The translations under genes were made by a program, and so were the position numbers. From Albibacterium sp035514885 (GTDB lineage Bacteria > Bacteroidota > Bacteroidia > Sphingobacteriales > Sphingobacteriaceae), in assembly GCF_035514885.1 (NCBI RefSeq), contig NZ_DATJCH010000027.1, positions 1 to 18,268 of the forward strand: a DNA stretch of 18,268 nucleotides. Reading direction: 5' to 3'. The notes beneath the pieces are model-generated. The model saw nothing but the letters and a program-made list of their open reading frames with translations. It was not told the origin of the DNA and made no database searches. This document shows positions 16,383 to 18,268 of the stretch, piece by piece (the first letter of the stretch is position 1; every line of letters begins with the position of its first letter).

Positions 16383-16410
16383 ATATTGAAATTAAGCTTA
16401 ATATCAATAT
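16383..16410. repeat. 28-bp near-perfect palindrome upstream of lacI
   Basis: ATATTGAAATTAAG (16383-16396) is followed directly by CTTAATATCAATAT (16397-16410). The halves are reverse complements with one mismatched pair, centred on AAGCTT. It covers the -33 region of the lacI promoter and does not resemble the LacI-type sites, so it could bind a different regulator. Low complexity makes chance possible. Confidence 0.55.
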
Positions 16411-16583
16411 TTTTTTAAATATCGTTGATAATTTCTTTTTAAATATATGTGAAATGAAATCCAAGACAACTGTAAGATTAAATTCGCTGCTTCATCACAA
16501 GAGGCTATTAATCAATGCATATTGACTAAATACCTGTCCAGTTTTAAGAATTAGATAAAATAAGAACTTATGCTGAAAAAAAT

Positions 16584-16632
16584 TTTGATTTAAAATTATT
16601 TTTACATAACTATGTATATGCAAACGATTGCA
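16584..16632 (+). promoter_or_regulatory. Promoter and LacI-type operator O2 of the TIM-barrel gene
   Basis: TTTG (16584-16587), 19 bp, TAACTATG (16607-16614), 4 bp, then operator TGCAAACGATTGCA (16619-16632). The stretch from AACTATGT through the operator matches 24 of 27 bases of the O1 region. The start at 16681 is about 50 bp beyond the operator. The gene is thus predicted to be co-regulated with the glucuronate operon. The rest of the 16376-16680 gap is AT-rich with nothing else evident except the palindrome at 16383-16410. Confidence 0.75.
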
Positions 16633-16680
16633 GATAGAAATGAAGATTTCTAATAACCCTCAATTAACCAATATTAAATT

Positions 16681-17691
16681 ATGAAAAACCAATCTCTTTC
16701 CAGACGTAAGTTCCTTGGGACCACTACACTTGCGGTTGCAGGATTTGCGGTAGCTGCTGATTCAGCTTTCGGAGCACCGGCTTACATTAAGAACTTAGGT
16801 AAGCCAAATTCATTATTTAACGGCGTCCAAATTGGGTGCAATACCTATTCTTTCAGAAGTATGCCACTTCATGCTGATACTGTTCTTCAATATTGTCTTG
16901 ATGCGAACCTTAGTGCAATTGAAATGAAAGGCGATGAAGCAGAAGACTTTGGAGGAGCTCCAAAAGCTCCGGCCCGGCCTCAAATGGCAGCACCTGCTCC
17001 AGGACAGCCACGGCCGCAACCTAGTCCGGAATACCAGGAAGCTGTAGAAGAATACACTAAAAAAATAGCTGAGTGGCGTGCGAATGTTCCAATGGAAAAG
17101 TTTTCACAAATCAAAAAGATGTATAATGATGCCGGCGTATCAATATATGCCTACAAGCCAAATGCTTTGGGTCCCAACAATACAGATGCAGAAATTGACT
17201 ATACTTTCCGAGCTGCCAAAGCACTCGGAGCAAACCAGGTCACAGTAGAATTTCCATCAAATTCAGCACATACTAAGAAGCTTGGAGAATATGGGGCTAA
17301 ATACAAAATCTATGTAGGATACCATGGCCATTTACAACAAACGTTTGATATGTGGGATGCATCCTTTATTCAATCTGCTTATAATGCGGCCAACTTTGAT
17401 ATGGGACATTATGTGGCTGCTGGATTCGATCCGATTGAATTTATTAATGGAAGACACTCTCATATTGTCAGCATGCATGTAAAGGACAGAAAGTCTAAAG
17501 CCAATGGTGGTGCCAACTTGCCTTGGGGTGAAGGCGATACTCCTATTATAGAAGTGCTTCAACTAATGGCCAAAAATAAATATTCATTTCCTGCTTCTAT
17601 TGAATTAGAATATCAGATTCCCGCTGGATCTGATGCTGTGAAGGAAGTTGCGAAGTGCGTTGAGTATGCAAGAAAAGCATTGGGCGCTTAA
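16681..17691 (+). CDS. Tat-exported xylose isomerase-like TIM-barrel protein
   Basis: Member of the sugar phosphate isomerase/epimerase-like TIM-barrel superfamily, predicted periplasmic. Seen: twin-arginine signal SRRKFLG (residues 7-13) with hydrophobic stretch and likely cleavage near SAFGA; barrel strands NGVQIGCNTYSFR and LSAIEMKG; QVTVEFPSN; YVGYHGH; ANFDMGHYVAAG; IVSMHVKDRK; and ASIELEY, whose Glu, His, Asp and Glu residues are the usual metal ligands of the fold. The 336 aa is somewhat longer than average because of a Pro/Ala-rich insert at about 91-117. It is expressed from a promoter/operator nearly identical to that of the glucuronate operon. Relatives have been linked to isomerisation and to cleavage of oxidised glycosides; the actual reaction is unknown. 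Confidence 0.85.
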   Translation: MKNQSLSRRKFLGTTTLAVAGFAVAADSAFGAPAYIKNLGKPNSLFNGVQIGCNTYSFRSMPLHADTVLQYCLDANLSAIEMKGDEAEDFGGAPKAPARPQMAAPAPGQPRPQPSPEYQEAVEEYTKKIAEWRANVPMEKFSQIKKMYNDAGVSIYAYKPNALGPNNTDAEIDYTFRAAKALGANQVTVEFPSNSAHTKKLGEYGAKYKIYVGYHGHLQQTFDMWDASFIQSAYNAANFDMGHYVAAGFDPIEFINGRHSHIVSMHVKDRKSKANGGANLPWGEGDTPIIEVLQLMAKNKYSFPASIELEYQIPAGSDAVKEVAKCVEYARKALGA

Positions 17692-17785
17692 ACTAACAAA
17701 ATCTAAGCTTTAATTTGGGTTTCAAAACATCCATATTAAACCCTTACATACAGGGAGATGGGACTTTTACCCTCAATTTTTAACC

Positions 17786-17792
17786 AAAAGGA
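17786..17792 (+). promoter_or_regulatory. Shine-Dalgarno-like site for the second SusC
   Basis: AAAAGGA ends 7 bp before the ATG at 17800. Most other genes here lack such a site, and it helps fix this start. The rest of 17692-17799 holds only a weak 6-bp stem (17717-17743) without a U-run. Confidence 0.5.
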
Positions 17793-17799
17793 TAAATCT

Positions 17800-18268
17800 A
17801 TGAATCTTAATTTACAAAAACCTATTAACTGGAACAAAGTAATGAGAATTACGGCAGGCCAGGTATTAGTTGTACTTGTTTTGGGAAGCACCTCTTTTGC
17901 ATCAAGCAACAGTGTGTTGAGCCCCATGGTAAGTTTGGCAGCTAATAATTCGAGTCTGGTTCAGGCCACGGTATCAGGAACAGTTACAGATGCTGCCGGA
18001 GGGACTTTGCCAGGCGTAAGCGTAGTGGTAAAGGGAACCACAAACGGCACGCTGACCGATGTGAATGGCCGTTATACGTTAAATGCTCCGGCAAATGCCA
18101 CTTTAGAGTTTACCTACATTGGCTATGTAGCTCAGGAAGTTGCAGTCAACAACCGTGCAGCTGTTAATGTGACACTTGCCGAGGCTGTAACCAGTTTGAA
18201 CGAAGTGGTTGTAACCGGTTATACCACAGAACAGAAGAAAGACATCATCGGTGCAGTATCCATCGTAA
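17800..18268 (+). CDS. SusC/RagA-family TonB-dependent transporter, 5' part (cut by window end)
   Basis: An open frame of 156 complete codons runs off the right edge. Seen: a signal peptide (about 1-34, with the hydrophobic QVLVVLVLGSTSFA), a carboxypeptidase regulatory-like domain from about residue 57 (VSGTVTDAAGGTLPGVSVVV, then GRYTLNAPANATLEFTYIGY), and the start of the TonB-box/plug region (LNEVVVTGYTTEQKKDIIGA). This layout is diagnostic for SusC proteins of about 1000 aa, so most of the gene, and probably a susD, lie beyond the window. It lies 108 bp after the TIM-barrel gene on the same strand and could be read from the same operator-controlled promoter. It differs clearly from the SusC at 5461-8718. 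Confidence 0.92.
   Translation, partial: MNLNLQKPINWNKVMRITAGQVLVVLVLGSTSFASSNSVLSPMVSLAANNSSLVQATVSGTVTDAAGGTLPGVSVVVKGTTNGTLTDVNGRYTLNAPANATLEFTYIGYVAQEVAVNNRAAVNVTLAEAVTSLNEVVVTGYTTEQKKDIIGAVSIV

Noticed and set aside
17717..17743. GGGTTT/AAACCC stem after the TIM-barrel gene as a terminator
   Set aside because: Six-base stem, 15-base loop and no U-run; too weak, and the downstream susC may be co-transcribed.

Overview
The window looks like a chromosomal piece of a member of the Bacteroidota (Sphingobacteriales/Cytophagales-like; genus not determinable). The evidence is a SusC/SusD outer-membrane glycan uptake pair, a second SusC at the right edge, Tat-exported Gfo/Idh/MocA and TIM-barrel proteins, an AT-rich background, mostly absent Shine-Dalgarno sequences, and promoters of the Bacteroidota type (TTTG, about 19-20 bp, then TAnnTTTG).

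Layout: 1-288 is non-coding, with a GC-rich block and a 12-bp perfect hairpin. 289-1968 (+) holds kdgK-eda. 2076-8718 (-) is a susC-susD-Gfo/Idh oxidoreductase block with its own terminator and a long leader. 9203-15129 (-) is a tight five-gene operon: cytoplasmic Gfo/Idh oxidoreductase, ExuT-type transporter, SDR fructuronate reductase, uxuA, uxaC. 15326-16348 (-) is a LacI-family regulator. 16681-17691 (+) is a Tat-exported sugar isomerase-like TIM-barrel protein. 17800 to the right end (+) is the start of another SusC.

Together the genes give the complete D-glucuronate branch of hexuronate catabolism: import, glucuronate to fructuronate (UxaC), to mannonate (SDR enzyme), to 2-keto-3-deoxygluconate (UxuA), to KDPG (KdgK), to pyruvate plus glyceraldehyde-3-phosphate (Eda). 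No UxaA/UxaB (galacturonate branch) and no recognisable glycoside hydrolase or polysaccharide lyase lies in the window. Two exported enzymes of redox/isomerase families are present instead.

Regulation can be read in part. Two promoters, for the five-gene operon and for the TIM-barrel gene, share one architecture: a TAACTATG -7 element, 4 bp, then a LacI-type operator TGCAAACGwTTGCA. Related GCAATCGTT(G/C)CCAA sites occur twice upstream of susC and once immediately before lacI.

The most unusual structural feature is a perfect 79-bp direct repeat (1963-2041 and 9130-9208). Copy 1 begins on the last codon of eda and copy 2 ends on the last codon of uxaC, and the repeat carries a terminator hairpin. 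The susCD-oxidoreductase block therefore looks like a cassette inserted into an ancestral convergent eda/uxaC junction, and recombination between the repeats would remove it cleanly.
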